A DNA stretch of 64,000 bases. It comes from an uncultured bacterium (GTDB taxonomy: Bacteria > Bacteroidota > Bacteroidia > Chitinophagales > Chitinophagaceae). The notes below the pieces were generated by a model that was not told the DNA's origin, searched no databases, and saw only the letters and a program-made list of their open reading frames with translations. Position numbers and translations under genes: made by a program. Of this stretch, positions 9,043 through 18,011 are shown piece after piece (position 1 is the stretch's first letter; the number at the start of each line of letters is the position of its first letter). The stretch lies in NCBI GenBank assembly GCA_903826405.1, contig CAIKEH010000043.1:1-64000 (forward strand), written 5' to 3'.

Positions 9043-9164
9043 CCTTTCTGGAATACAAATTCGGTGGCGGCAGTAATGCACCTTCCTACTTCTATCTCAT
9101 TCGTAATCCGGAATCCAGAATTCGGAATTATTGACGTATATTTCTGACCATAAATCAGTGAATC

Positions 9165-9743
9165 ATGAACAGACGCGAAGCGTTGAGCCGGGTAGCCCTT
9201 CTGATGGGGACTTCAGTTGTCGGTGGAGCCGCATTTCTTGAAGGTTGTAATCCAGGGGACAGAAAATCAGCCGCTGCAGCAGGCCTTCCTTTCTCTCCAG
9301 AAAACATCTCTTTCCTGGATGAAGTAGCAGAGACGATCATACCCACGACCAACACCCCAGGCGCGAAAGCGGCCAAGGTCGGCGCATTCATGAACACCAT
9401 GGTGACCGACTGCTATGACGAAAAGAATCAGAAGATATTCACGGAAGGTCTCGCCAAGATCGAAGAGTCCACTCAAAAGAAATTCAACACCTCTTTCGCC
9501 AAGGCCACACCCGACCAACGCAAGGAATTGCTGACTGCGATCGATAAAGATGCCAAAGAATACAACAAGTCCAAAAAGGAAACGGACCCTGCCCACTACT
9601 TCTCCCTGATGAAGCAACTCACGCTTTTGGGATATTTTTCATCAGAGATTGGAGCAACACAAGCTCTGCGCTATGTAGCCGTCCCCGGGAGATATGAAGG
9701 CTGCATCCCTTACAAAAAAGGAGATAAGGCTTGGGCGACCTAG
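9165..9743 (+). CDS. Gluconate 2-dehydrogenase subunit 3 family small subunit
   Basis: The 192-residue protein begins with a twin-arginine signal (NRREALSRVALLMG) running into a lipobox-like FLEGC, with Cys28 as possible lipidation site. The remainder fits the gluconate 2-dehydrogenase subunit 3 family, the small (gamma) subunit of GMC dehydrogenases such as FAD glucose dehydrogenase and LacC of the Caulobacter lactose 3-keto pathway. In those systems this subunit supplies the Tat signal on which the catalytic subunit rides to the periplasm. It is the only such subunit in the window for five catalytic subunits, so sharing is likely; this is inference. No cytochrome c partner gene is visible in the window. 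Confidence 0.88.
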   Translation: MNRREALSRVALLMGTSVVGGAAFLEGCNPGDRKSAAAAGLPFSPENISFLDEVAETIIPTTNTPGAKAAKVGAFMNTMVTDCYDEKNQKIFTEGLAKIEESTQKKFNTSFAKATPDQRKELLTAIDKDAKEYNKSKKETDPAHYFSLMKQLTLLGYFSSEIGATQALRYVAVPGRYEGCIPYKKGDKAWAT

Positions 9744-9827
9744 TCATGTGCATTCGATATTTGACAATAGATCCGATGGCAAATTATTGCTCGTCAAAAC
9801 CCATTTATTTCAAACAACCCATCCCAT

Positions 9828-10706
9828 ATGACCAATAGAAGAGATTTCGTACGCCAAGGAGGAATGATGATCACCGGTCTCGCTCTGGGCTCTTCCCTGA
9901 AATCCGTTGCGGGTTCACTTGCCAGCACCAAAAAGCCATTGGGCAAGTTCGGACTCCAATTGTACACCTTGCGCGATGATCTGCCCGGAGATCCCAAAGG
10001 CATATTGAAACAAGTGGCGGCGATGGGCTACAAACAAGTGGAAAGTTTTGAAGGGAAAGACGGTATGTTCTGGGGCATGGGCAACAAAGGATTCAAAAAA
10101 TACCTGGATCAACTTGGACTGACGATCGTGTCCAGCCACTGCGATGTGAATCCGGCCAGCTTAGACAAAAAAGCCGCAGAAGCAGCCGAGATCGGGATGA
10201 AATACCTGATCTCACCCTGGATCGGACCTCAGAAAACGATCGACGATTATAAAATGAGGGCGGATGAATTCAACAAGGCAGGCGAAATCTGCAGGAAACA
10301 TGGCATCCGTTTCGCTTATCATAATCATGGCTACACATTCGTGAAACAGGATGGACAATACCCCATTGACGTACTCCTAGCTGCCAGTGACCCCAAGCTG
10401 GTTGATTTCGAAATGGATATCTATTGGGTGGCTACAGCAGGTGCCGATCCCGAGGTCTGGCTGAAGAAATATCCGAACCGTTTCCGACTCTGCCACGTGA
10501 AAGACAGGATGAAGGGAGCCGACCCCAAGGATGAAGATGCTTCCGTGGATGTGGGAAAAGGATCACTGGACTGGAGCAAGATACTGGGGACAGCTTCTGC
10601 ACAAGGCATGCAGTACTATATCGTGGAACAGGAAAAATATGAAGGGAGCAGTCCGATCAAAAGCGCAACCGTTGACGCTCAATACTTGAAAAAACTCACC
10701 ATCTGA
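9828..10706 (+). CDS. Tat-exported sugar phosphate isomerase/epimerase-like TIM barrel
   Basis: The 292-residue protein starts with a twin-arginine signal (NRRDFVRQGGMMITGLALG) and continues as a xylose-isomerase-like / AP-endonuclease-2 TIM barrel. Candidate metal-binding segments are YHNHGY, FEMDIYW, CHVKDR and VEQEKY. It follows the small dehydrogenase subunit by 84 nt and is probably in the same operon. Proteins of this fold accompany 3-keto-glycoside pathways, where they act on the oxidised sugar as hydrolase, lyase or epimerase, so a role downstream of the GMC enzymes is likely, though no specific reaction can be assigned. A rho-independent terminator follows directly. Confidence 0.87.
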   Translation: MTNRRDFVRQGGMMITGLALGSSLKSVAGSLASTKKPLGKFGLQLYTLRDDLPGDPKGILKQVAAMGYKQVESFEGKDGMFWGMGNKGFKKYLDQLGLTIVSSHCDVNPASLDKKAAEAAEIGMKYLISPWIGPQKTIDDYKMRADEFNKAGEICRKHGIRFAYHNHGYTFVKQDGQYPIDVLLAASDPKLVDFEMDIYWVATAGADPEVWLKKYPNRFRLCHVKDRMKGADPKDEDASVDVGKGSLDWSKILGTASAQGMQYYIVEQEKYEGSSPIKSATVDAQYLKKLTI

Positions 10707-10714
10707 CTCATTAT

Positions 10715-10741
10715 AAAGCCGCCCTCCGCGTGGCTTTTTTT
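10715..10741 (+). terminator. Rho-independent terminator after the GMC block
   Basis: The stem AAAGCC (10715-10720) pairs with GGCTTT (10732-10737), with further GC pairing towards the loop, and leads into a run of T through 10741. It closes the dehydrogenase and isomerase operon. Confidence 0.75.
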
Positions 10742-10759
10742 AGCATCAAAAACACCAAC

Positions 10760-11188
10760 ATGCTCAAACCATTTCTACTCCTGTTGTTCCCTGTCTGCTT
10801 CACCACTTTGGTGAACGCACAATCAGCAGATGAAAAAGCGATCCGGGCCATACTGGCCGACCAGACACGTTATTGGAACGAAGGCGATCTGGAGCTTTTC
10901 ATGCTTGGCTATCTAGATAGTGATTCTCTGATGTTCGTAGGACGCAATGGGGTCACCTATGGTTACCAACAGACCTTGGCCAACTATCACAAGAACTATC
11001 CGGACAAGCAACATATGGGCTCGCTGGAGTTCACCATCCTGCAAGTGAAAAAACTATCATCCGATCATTATTTCGTCGTCGGCAAGTTCCACCTGACCAG
11101 AACGATAGGCGATGCCAGCGGCCATTTCACCCTCCTGTGGAAAAAGATAAAAGGAAAATGGAAGATCATCGCAGATCATAGCAGTTGA
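10760..11188 (+). CDS. Exported NTF2-like (SnoaL/DUF4440) protein
   Basis: The 142-residue protein has a clear signal peptide (MLKPFLLLLFPVCF to VNAQ) and an NTF2-like fold typical of DUF4440/SnoaL-like proteins (ADEKAIRAILADQTRYWNEGD near the start, a closing KGKWKIIADH strand). The ATG at 10760 is chosen because the alternative GTG at 10730 lies inside the terminator hairpin of the preceding operon. Such proteins are small binding or catalytic cones of varied function; none can be assigned here. Confidence 0.82.
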   Translation: MLKPFLLLLFPVCFTTLVNAQSADEKAIRAILADQTRYWNEGDLELFMLGYLDSDSLMFVGRNGVTYGYQQTLANYHKNYPDKQHMGSLEFTILQVKKLSSDHYFVVGKFHLTRTIGDASGHFTLLWKKIKGKWKIIADHSS

Positions 11189-11286
11189 TGCATGCCCATG
11201 AAGCATGAATTGCCGATAAGATCTATAGACCATATTCATACCGATAAAATTCACAAGCATCCTCTTCATTACCAAAAACAGATCAC

Positions 11287-12195
11287 ATGACACTTTTCAT
11301 CCTCGGCCTCATCCTCCTGGTTGCAGGGTACACGCTCTCCAAATCAAACGGACCTCAACAGAAATTCGGTGGCACCCTACGCACCATCAGTTTTCTAGCC
11401 ATGGGCCTGGGCCTGCTGTCCTCCTGCATCAAGCAGATCGATGCAGGTTTCGTCGGCGTACAATCCCTTTTCGGAAAGGTGAAGGAAGAAACCTTATCCA
11501 GCGGTCTACACCTCATCAATCCATTAGTAGACGTGAGACAACTGGATGTCAAAACACAGAACTATACAATGAGCGGTGCGCACGATGAAGGCAAAGTGCA
11601 AGGTGACGATGCCATTCGGGTGCTCACTGCAGACGGTTTGGAGGTCACGATAGATCTGTCTGTCCTGTATCGAGTCATCCCGGCAGAATCCCCTCGCCTG
11701 ATCCGCCAAGTTGGTGCGGAATATGAAGACAAGATAGTCCGCCCCATCACCCGGACGCGTATCCGTGACAATGCCGTCTATTACGACGCCGTCGCGCTCT
11801 ATTCAACCAAACGCGACGAATTCCAGCAACGCATCTTCAAATCCATTGAGGACGATTTCAAAAAGAGGGGTCTGATGCTGGAAAACCTTCTGGTGCGCAA
11901 CATCACGCTCCCCGCATCCGTGAAGGCTGCGATCGAAACCAAGATCAATGCGGAACAAGAATCGCAGAAGATGCAATTCGTACTCGCCAAGGAGAAACAG
12001 GAGGCTGATCGCAAGCGAGTAGAGGCACAGGGCATTGCAGACTACCAGCATATCATAAGCGAAAGTCTGACTGACAGGCAACTGCAATACGAACAGATCA
12101 AAGCCATGAAAGATCTGGCACAGTCTCAAAATTCCAAGATCATTGTCATGCCTTCTAAAGGTGGTACACCCCTGATCCTGGATGCAAAGCAATAA
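11287..12195 (+). CDS. Prohibitin/SPFH-domain membrane protein
   Basis: The 302-residue protein has two hydrophobic N-terminal segments (residues 2-17 and about 30-47). An SPFH/Band 7 domain follows (DAGFVGVQSLFGKV, then the long beta-rich region to NAVYYDAVALYSTKRDEFQ), then a charged coiled-coil tail (about residues 220-275) that typically drives ring or scaffold formation. It is a membrane microdomain scaffold of the prohibitin family, often associated with protease regulation. The gene is followed after 8 nt by a 50-codon gene for a single-helix membrane peptide. Confidence 0.92.
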   Translation: MTLFILGLILLVAGYTLSKSNGPQQKFGGTLRTISFLAMGLGLLSSCIKQIDAGFVGVQSLFGKVKEETLSSGLHLINPLVDVRQLDVKTQNYTMSGAHDEGKVQGDDAIRVLTADGLEVTIDLSVLYRVIPAESPRLIRQVGAEYEDKIVRPITRTRIRDNAVYYDAVALYSTKRDEFQQRIFKSIEDDFKKRGLMLENLLVRNITLPASVKAAIETKINAEQESQKMQFVLAKEKQEADRKRVEAQGIADYQHIISESLTDRQLQYEQIKAMKDLAQSQNSKIIVMPSKGGTPLILDAKQ

Positions 12196-12203
12196 CTGCA
12201 CAC

Positions 12204-12356
12204 ATGCCCTTACAAGTGGCATCCACCATAGATTCGGCCGGGTACAGGATCGGGTATACGATAGGTCAATGGGGGCCTTTCGCCGTGCTCGCCATCAGCA
12301 TAACGACGATGATCATCTTGCTCCGCAGAAGAAAGAAAAAGGAAGGAGGCAGTTGA
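12204..12356 (+). CDS. Small single-helix membrane protein, 50 aa
   Basis: A 50-codon frame runs from ATG 12204 to TGA 12354-12356, 8 nt after the prohibitin-like gene. Residues about 23-40 are hydrophobic (WGPFAVLAISITTMIILL) and are followed by a strongly basic tail RRRKKK, giving a typical N-out/C-in membrane peptide. No family is recognised. The close spacing suggests co-expression with, and perhaps modulation of, the SPFH protein; this is inference. The frame is short enough that chance cannot be excluded. Confidence 0.55.
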   Translation: MPLQVASTIDSAGYRIGYTIGQWGPFAVLAISITTMIILLRRRKKKEGGS

Positions 12357-12575
12357 TCAGATATGAGGCTTCCACATCCTCACGAGCAACCATACCCAGC
12401 CGATGAATCCGCCCAGGAACCAGAAGTAGAATATCAGTGTCCCCGCAAGATGCCCTTCACGAAAGAAGGCCCATTCTCCGTACAATCCAAAGATGGCACT
12501 GGGGAGCATCCACAGTATTCCTGAACCTATGGTCCAAATGATACGCTGCAGCAAAGCCATGACTTCAGGATCCAT
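12357..12575 (-). CDS. Small two-helix membrane protein, 72 aa
   Basis: The 72-residue protein has two hydrophobic spans (about 11-32 and 45-66) rich in Trp, Phe and Gly, and ends KPHI. Its stop directly abuts the stop of the convergent 50-aa gene. The composition is that of a real membrane protein rather than an accidental frame, but no family is recognised. Confidence 0.6.
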   Translation of the reverse strand: MDPEVMALLQRIIWTIGSGILWMLPSAIFGLYGEWAFFREGHLAGTLIFYFWFLGGFIGWVWLLVRMWKPHI

Positions 12576-12628
12576 AATAAAAGGATAGGTGGAAAAGCAA
12601 TATAATCAAACCTTTTGAGCAGCAAAGA

Positions 12629-13411
12629 TCATTGTACCAACAGGTGCCTGAACTCCACTGAATCCCCGCTGAACACATCGAAATCAACGGGCTGTGTGAT
12701 GCCATTCACCCGACCCGATTCGTTGTGTTGCCAAAACAACCATTCTCTACTGATCCGGGGCCTGTTCATTTTGATATAATGGGCCACCCAAAGCGGATAA
12801 TCATCAAAATCACTACCCAGGACGTTCATATAATAGTCAACATAAGTATAGATGATAGGTTTGACGCCATAATGAGCCTCCACGGTTTCCAGCCATTCTT
12901 TCAATCTCTTGCGTATGTGAACGGGATCCTGCCCATACATGTCCTCGATATCCACCACAGGTGGGAGATCCCCTTTTTCGATCGTAACGGTTGAAATGAA
13001 ATTACCTGCCTGCAATTTCCCGTTTTTGTTGGGTAGAAAATAATGATATGCCCCGCGGGCAAGGCCGGCATCCCTGGATTTCCGCCAATTACGCAGGAAT
13101 TGACCATCACGATTGACATAGCCCTCGGTCGCCTTGATAAACACGAATCCGATCTGAACACCACCCACCTCCATTGACTTTACCGCATCCCAACGGATGA
13201 CATCCTGATGATGCGAAACATCAATTCCATGGATCTGGAAATCCGTGGGCAGGGAGATACCAAAGCCGTCGTAGCGGGCGAACCCTGCCCTTTTTTCCAT
13301 CCACCAATTAAAAATGAGGTAGCCGATCGCACTTATACCCGCGATCAGCAATAAGGAAAGGCCAGCTTTCTTGAAAGTATCGTTCTTTTTCTTTTTCCGC
13401 GGAGACGCCAT
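12629..13411 (-). CDS. GH25 family lysozyme (muramidase)
   Basis: The 260-residue protein begins with a lysine-rich cytoplasmic segment (MASPRKKKK), has one membrane anchor (about residues 17-38), and carries a glycoside hydrolase family 25 domain. Diagnostic segments are HGIDVSHHQ, FVFIKATEG, GAYHYF, PPVVDIED with the acidic catalytic residues, and a closing FWQHNESG...DFDVFSGD. It cleaves beta-1,4 bonds between MurNAc and GlcNAc, acting on the periplasmic face of the inner membrane for wall remodelling. A start 28 codons upstream (13495) is possible but would add a second hydrophobic stretch before the basic segment, so the ATG at 13411 is preferred. Confidence 0.9.
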   Translation of the reverse strand: MASPRKKKKNDTFKKAGLSLLLIAGISAIGYLIFNWWMEKRAGFARYDGFGISLPTDFQIHGIDVSHHQDVIRWDAVKSMEVGGVQIGFVFIKATEGYVNRDGQFLRNWRKSRDAGLARGAYHYFLPNKNGKLQAGNFISTVTIEKGDLPPVVDIEDMYGQDPVHIRKRLKEWLETVEAHYGVKPIIYTYVDYYMNVLGSDFDDYPLWVAHYIKMNRPRISREWLFWQHNESGRVNGITQPVDFDVFSGDSVEFRHLLVQ

Positions 13412-13648
13412 CAGGTTCCGTTTCAGCAAGCAGCAAAGAAAGAACAAGTGCAGGAGAATAATTGTTTTAACAGTCTTTTTTGGCTTTGGCCGCAACTGAT
13501 CTTGACCCCCTCCTTTATACCGAATTCCTTTACAAAGGGATAAACCTGACCGATCATCGCTCAGTCAGGTTTTGGAAGACCGGCCTCTTTCAACTCGATT
13601 CGGGATCGAGTCACAGGGAATGGGCAATTCAATTACTTTTACATTCAT

Positions 13649-14683
13649 ATGCCTTCCTTCCCCATATCGGATACCATCAACCTGCTTTCCAAGCTCTCGC
13701 TGAGAAAAGTATGGAATGGCATCAAGGTGTATTCCAGTTTCCAGTTGACCAAATGGACAGGTAAGCCCATTCAGTGGGGATTGCCGGTTTCGGTATCCTT
13801 TGAACCAACGACTTCCTGTAACCTGAGATGTCCGGAATGCCCCAGCGGCCTGCGGTCCTTCACCCGACCCACTGGCATGCTAGAATCCAATTTTTTCAGC
13901 AGGACGATAGATGAAATACACCGGGAATTGCTCTATCTGGTATTCTATTTCCAGGGTGAACCTTATCTGAATCCGGAATTCCTCGACATGGTCAATTATG
14001 CATCCAAGAAAAAAATTTATACCGCCACTTCCACCAATGCACACTATCTAAATGATACCCATGCACGAAGAACCATCGAAAGTGGGTTGGACAGGCTGAT
14101 CATCTCCATCGATGGCACCACACAGGAGGTCTACGAACAATACCGAGTTGGTGGAAATCTGGAGAAGGTCCTTGAAGGTGCAAGGAACATCGTGAAATGG
14201 AAAAAAGAACTTAAAAGCCGGACACCCTTCATCATATTCCAGTTCCTGGTGGTAAAACCCAACGAGCACCAGGTGGAGGAAGTGAAAAGATTGGCAAAAG
14301 AGACAGGCGTGGATGACGTTTGGTTCAAAAGTGCACAGATATATGATTATGAGAACGACCCAAATGGACTCATCCCTGCCAACGACAAATTCAGCCGATA
14401 CCGAAAGGGCGCTGATGGCAAATTCAAACCCAAGAACGAACTGCTCAACCATTGCTGGAAGTTGTGGCATGCAAATGTGATCACTTGGGATGGGCTGGTG
14501 GTTCCCTGCTGTTTCGACAAAGATGCTCACCATAGGCTGGGCGACCTGAAGGAAAAACCCTTCGGGGAGATCTGGCAGAGCAGGGCTTACAAAGATTTCA
14601 GGGCCTCACTCGTGAAGAGCCGTAAAAACATTGATATTTGTTCCAATTGCAGCGAAGGGATTCGGGTCTGGAGCGATGCCTGA
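13649..14683 (+). CDS. Radical SAM / SPASM domain protein
   Basis: The 344-residue protein has the radical SAM CX3CX2C motif (Cys57, Cys61, Cys64 in CNLRCPEC), the expected glycine-containing and FYFQGEPYLNPEF segments, and a C-terminal SPASM-like cysteine set (HCWKLW, VVPCCFD, CSNCSEG) for an auxiliary iron-sulphur cluster. SPASM enzymes usually modify peptides or proteins or act in cofactor assembly. No short precursor peptide gene is evident beside it, so the substrate is unknown. It precedes the AI-2E-type permease gene by 26 nt. Confidence 0.9.
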   Translation: MPSFPISDTINLLSKLSLRKVWNGIKVYSSFQLTKWTGKPIQWGLPVSVSFEPTTSCNLRCPECPSGLRSFTRPTGMLESNFFSRTIDEIHRELLYLVFYFQGEPYLNPEFLDMVNYASKKKIYTATSTNAHYLNDTHARRTIESGLDRLIISIDGTTQEVYEQYRVGGNLEKVLEGARNIVKWKKELKSRTPFIIFQFLVVKPNEHQVEEVKRLAKETGVDDVWFKSAQIYDYENDPNGLIPANDKFSRYRKGADGKFKPKNELLNHCWKLWHANVITWDGLVVPCCFDKDAHHRLGDLKEKPFGEIWQSRAYKDFRASLVKSRKNIDICSNCSEGIRVWSDA

Positions 14684-14709
14684 ATAAGCAATTTTTAAAC
14701 ACCATCAAG

Positions 14710-15759
14710 ATGCCCCAATTCAATTCCCGTATCAGGCAGGTCCTGTTGATCTCCGTTATCGTCATGCTGGGATTCCTCATCATACGCGAACTCTATATCT
14801 TCCTTCCTGGGCTTTTGGGAGCTGTCACCCTGTACATTCTCAGCCGGGATAAATATCTGCAACTGGTCTATGAAAAGAAATGGAGCCCGAGCTGGACTTC
14901 AGCCCTCTTCATGTTGTTGACCTTGGCGCTTATCGGATTGCCCCTCTACTATGCTATCCACTTAGTTGTGCCGAAAGTGAATGCGGCAATGGCCCATACG
15001 GAGGAAATGGTAGTCGGCTTGAAGGCGTTTTCAGAAAAGTTCACCAGCTTCACCGGACAGGAATTGCTCAGCGCTGAAAATGTCAAGAATCTACAATCCA
15101 AAGTGGCGGGCTTTCTGCCCATTTTCCTGAACAGTACAGCGAATATCCTCATCAATATAGTAGTGATGTTCTTCACCTACTATTATATGGCCACCTCTTC
15201 TAAAGAGATGGAGTCTTCACTGAACAGCCTGATCCCACTCCAGCAGAAAAGCATCGACAAATTGTCTGCGGAGACCAAAACGATGGTCAGGGCCAATGCA
15301 CTGGGGATACCCCTGATCTCTATCATACAAGGATTGACAGCTTGCCTGGGCTATTGGATCTTCGGCCTGAAAGACTGGGGCATGTGGGGATTCCTGACCG
15401 GCGTATTCGCTTTCTTTCCGTTGGTAGGAACAATGATCATCTGGGCCCCGCTGGTGATCTACATGTATGCCCAAGGCATGAACTGGCAGGCAACCGGACT
15501 GATGATCTACAGCTTGGTGGTTACGGGCAATGTGGATTATCTTGCCCGTGTCACTCTTATGAAACGAATGGGCAACGTTCATCCGCTGGTTACGGTTTTC
15601 GGAGTGATCGTAGGTCTCAGCCTCTTCGGATTCATGGGATTCATTTTCGGTCCTTTGGTCATCAGTTACCTGATCATACTGGTACGGATCTATGCCAGCG
15701 AATTCTCGCCCGAACAACACCATAACGGGAAAAACACAGGAAAGCAGGATCAGCATTGA
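14710..15759 (+). CDS. AI-2E family transporter (PerM-like)
   Basis: This 349-residue polytopic membrane protein has the AI-2E/PerM pattern: paired N-terminal helices (residues about 10-45), helix near 60-80, an extramembrane middle region (90-140), then a C-terminal helical bundle with GIPLISIIQGLTACLGYWIFG and the FFPLVGTMIIWAPLVIYM signature. The ATG at 14710 is preferred over 14638, which lies inside the radical SAM gene. Family members export AI-2-like signals or act as Na+/H+ antiporters; the substrate here is unknown. Confidence 0.9.
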   Translation: MPQFNSRIRQVLLISVIVMLGFLIIRELYIFLPGLLGAVTLYILSRDKYLQLVYEKKWSPSWTSALFMLLTLALIGLPLYYAIHLVVPKVNAAMAHTEEMVVGLKAFSEKFTSFTGQELLSAENVKNLQSKVAGFLPIFLNSTANILINIVVMFFTYYYMATSSKEMESSLNSLIPLQQKSIDKLSAETKTMVRANALGIPLISIIQGLTACLGYWIFGLKDWGMWGFLTGVFAFFPLVGTMIIWAPLVIYMYAQGMNWQATGLMIYSLVVTGNVDYLARVTLMKRMGNVHPLVTVFGVIVGLSLFGFMGFIFGPLVISYLIILVRIYASEFSPEQHHNGKNTGKQDQH

Positions 15760-15814
15760 TCCAACCTTCTACCCCCGGACCAGGAGGTGCAGGCCATATC
15801 TCGACCGGATACGG

Positions 15815-15822
15815 TAATTTTG
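15815..15822 (+). promoter_or_regulatory. Possible Bacteroidota -7 element before marR-like gene
   Basis: TAATTTTG fits the Bacteroidota -7 consensus TAnnTTTG and lies 15 nt before the ATG at 15838. No TTTG -33 element was found at the right distance, so this is tentative. Confidence 0.3.
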
Positions 15823-15837
15823 CTCAAAACCCGTTAC

Positions 15838-16287
15838 ATGGGCTTGGAGAAAGATATCAACCAGTATACATTCAGGAACATGCACCAAAAGAGCATGATC
15901 AACCTGATATATACGTACAACTGGGTGGAATCCAAGTTCAAAAATTTCCTGTCGGCGACGGACCTCACTCCGCAACAGTACAATATCCTGCGTATCCTGC
16001 GGGGCAGTGACCCGAAACCCGTTTCAACCCTCCAGATCAGGGAAAGGATGCTTGACAAAATGAGCGATACAAGTCGTATCGTGGACAGGCTGGTGCTGAA
16101 AAAACTTGCGGAGAAGAAGATCTGCAGCGCAGACAAGCGCATGGTGGATGTCACCATATCCGAGAAAGGGAAACAACTACTCACCGAAGTGGACAAACAC
16201 AATGAGGAGGCGGATGCCATCATCGGCAACCTCACTGAAGAAGAGATGAAGACCTTCAATACTTTACTGGACAAAATCAGGGAATGA
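15838..16287 (+). CDS. MarR family transcriptional regulator
   Basis: The 149-residue winged-helix regulator has the MarR layout: an N-terminal dimerisation helix, the DLTPQQYNILRILRG helix-turn-helix entry, recognition region DKMSDTSRIVDRLVLKK, wing with CSADKRMVDVTISEKG, and a C-terminal helix EEEMKTFNTLLDKIRE. The ATG at 15838 is preferred to 15787 because the upstream residues lack family similarity. The last four bases overlap the start of the downstream glycosidase-like gene (ATGA), implying translational coupling and possible autoregulation of both. Effector unknown. Confidence 0.9.
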   Translation: MGLEKDINQYTFRNMHQKSMINLIYTYNWVESKFKNFLSATDLTPQQYNILRILRGSDPKPVSTLQIRERMLDKMSDTSRIVDRLVLKKLAEKKICSADKRMVDVTISEKGKQLLTEVDKHNEEADAIIGNLTEEEMKTFNTLLDKIRE

Positions 16288-17849
16288 TCCAATCAACCAT
16301 CCGGCCGAACATACTCATACACCTGCTTTGCATCTCCGCGCTGTTCGTTCTCATTCCAGAACGATCGACCTCGCAGTCTACCGGGCCACGCACAGAATTC
16401 CGCGGAGTCTGGATCGCCTCTGTCGATAATATCGACTGGCCTTCCAAAAAAGGACTTCCGGCGGATTCTCAGCGGGCTGAATTCATCCGTCTGCTCGACA
16501 AGCATGCCGCATGTGGAATGAATGCCGTTGTCGTGCAGATCAGACCCGCGACAGATGCTTTCTACCCATCTCCTTATGAACCCTGGAGTGAGTGGCTCAC
16601 CGGACGTCAGGGACTGCCGCCATCACCATACTACGATCCCCTCGCCTTCATGATCACGGAAACGCATAAGCGAGGATTGGAATTCCATGCCTGGTGCAAT
16701 CCTTACCGGGCCACTTTCAGCATCGGAAAATCATCCATCGCATCCAACCACATCACCAGATTGCATCCCGAATGGTTCCTGAATTACGGGGGTACCCGTT
16801 ATTTCGACCCTGGTAACAGGCTGGCTCAGGAATTTGTCACCAGGGTCATCCGTGATGTCGTCACCCGTTATGACATCGATGCCATACATTTCGACGATTA
16901 TTTTTACCCCTATCGCATCGCTGGAAAGGAGTTCCCCGATCAGGAGAGCTACAGGAAAAGCGGGACGACTTTGTCCCTTGAGGATTGGAGGAGGAGCAAT
17001 GTGGATTCGATCATCATCAGCCTGAGCAGGGCGATCAAGGAGATCAAACCTTATTGCCGATTCGGGATATCCCCCTTTGGCGTATGGAGGAATATAGACA
17101 AAGATCAAGAGGGAAGTGCCACCAAAGCAGGACAAACGAACTATGACGACCTCTATGCCAACATCCTGCTCTGGTTGAAAAATGGATGGATCGATTATGT
17201 TGTGCCGCAATTGTATTGGGAATTCGGCCACCGGGCAGCCCCTTATGAAGTGCTGCTGGACTGGTGGGATAAACATAGTTACGGCAAGCCTTGCTATGTA
17301 GGACTAGGCATTTTCAAAGCGGGCACAAATACCATATGGAAGGACCCTACCCTGCTTCCCAGACAGGTGGTCGCTCAGCGGAATGAGTCGAATGTTCAGG
17401 GCTCGGTCTATTTCAGTGGCAGCAATTTCTTCAAGAATATCAATGGATGGGCAGACAGCCTGGCCTTGAATTATTATAGACAACCAGCGTTGATACCTCC
17501 TGCCGCAGGCCTGCAAGTCCCCCGTCCTTCACAACCAGAATTCAGCATAGCGGGTAATGAAGAATCCTCGGGCAAAATAATCCGGACGCTGGAGATCAAA
17601 CCCACAGCCGAAAATGAATTGGTCAAAACATATGTGATCAGCAGGTTGGGAATGGAACCATCAGCAAGTGATGCAGGGCAAATCATCAAGATCATTCCTG
17701 TGAGCCAAGGGGCACAGGTGTTATGGGAGATCCCGGCCCAGGATAAAGGAAGATATCGGTATTATCTGACCGCTGTGAATCGCTATAACCTCGAAAGCAA
17801 GCCTGTTGATCTGGATAGTCAGGCGGGGGGATTCAAAGGTGATCGATGA
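16284..17849 (+). CDS. Exported GHL10-type glycoside hydrolase-like protein
   Basis: The 521-residue protein has a signal peptide (about residues 1-30, ending TSQS) and a GHL10/DUF187 TIM-barrel domain. Typical segments are TEFRGVWIASVDNIDWPS, GMNAVVVQIRPATDAFYPS, HAWCNPYRA, HFDDYFYPY and FGISPFGVWRN. The C-terminal part (about 430-521) resembles a fibronectin-III-like beta domain. Family members such as YngK are secreted or surface enzymes thought to act on polysaccharides, possibly peptidoglycan-derived glycans. It is coupled by ATGA overlap to the MarR regulator. Confidence 0.88.
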   Translation: MIQSTIRPNILIHLLCISALFVLIPERSTSQSTGPRTEFRGVWIASVDNIDWPSKKGLPADSQRAEFIRLLDKHAACGMNAVVVQIRPATDAFYPSPYEPWSEWLTGRQGLPPSPYYDPLAFMITETHKRGLEFHAWCNPYRATFSIGKSSIASNHITRLHPEWFLNYGGTRYFDPGNRLAQEFVTRVIRDVVTRYDIDAIHFDDYFYPYRIAGKEFPDQESYRKSGTTLSLEDWRRSNVDSIIISLSRAIKEIKPYCRFGISPFGVWRNIDKDQEGSATKAGQTNYDDLYANILLWLKNGWIDYVVPQLYWEFGHRAAPYEVLLDWWDKHSYGKPCYVGLGIFKAGTNTIWKDPTLLPRQVVAQRNESNVQGSVYFSGSNFFKNINGWADSLALNYYRQPALIPPAAGLQVPRPSQPEFSIAGNEESSGKIIRTLEIKPTAENELVKTYVISRLGMEPSASDAGQIIKIIPVSQGAQVLWEIPAQDKGRYRYYLTAVNRYNLESKPVDLDSQAGGFKGDR

Positions 17850-18011
17850 CATACAGTTCCCATCATCCTATTAACAGCCTGATGTGAAGGCTGCAGCCCT
17901 TACTCCATATAGGACAGTTTAAATGGAAAATAGATTTAAACCAAGCTTAATCGCCATAGAATGATCAACCTGAATTCTGTATTTTGTTCCTTTAACCACA
18001 ACAGCACCATT

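Noticed and set aside
9104..9131. Imperfect inverted repeat between GMC paralogue 5 and the small subunit gene
   Set aside because: Several mismatches and no T-run; could be chance, and it does not separate the genes convincingly.
17875..17893. Hairpin CAGCCT/AGGCTG after the GHL10 gene
   Set aside because: A 6-bp stem without a following T-run is not sufficient to call a terminator.
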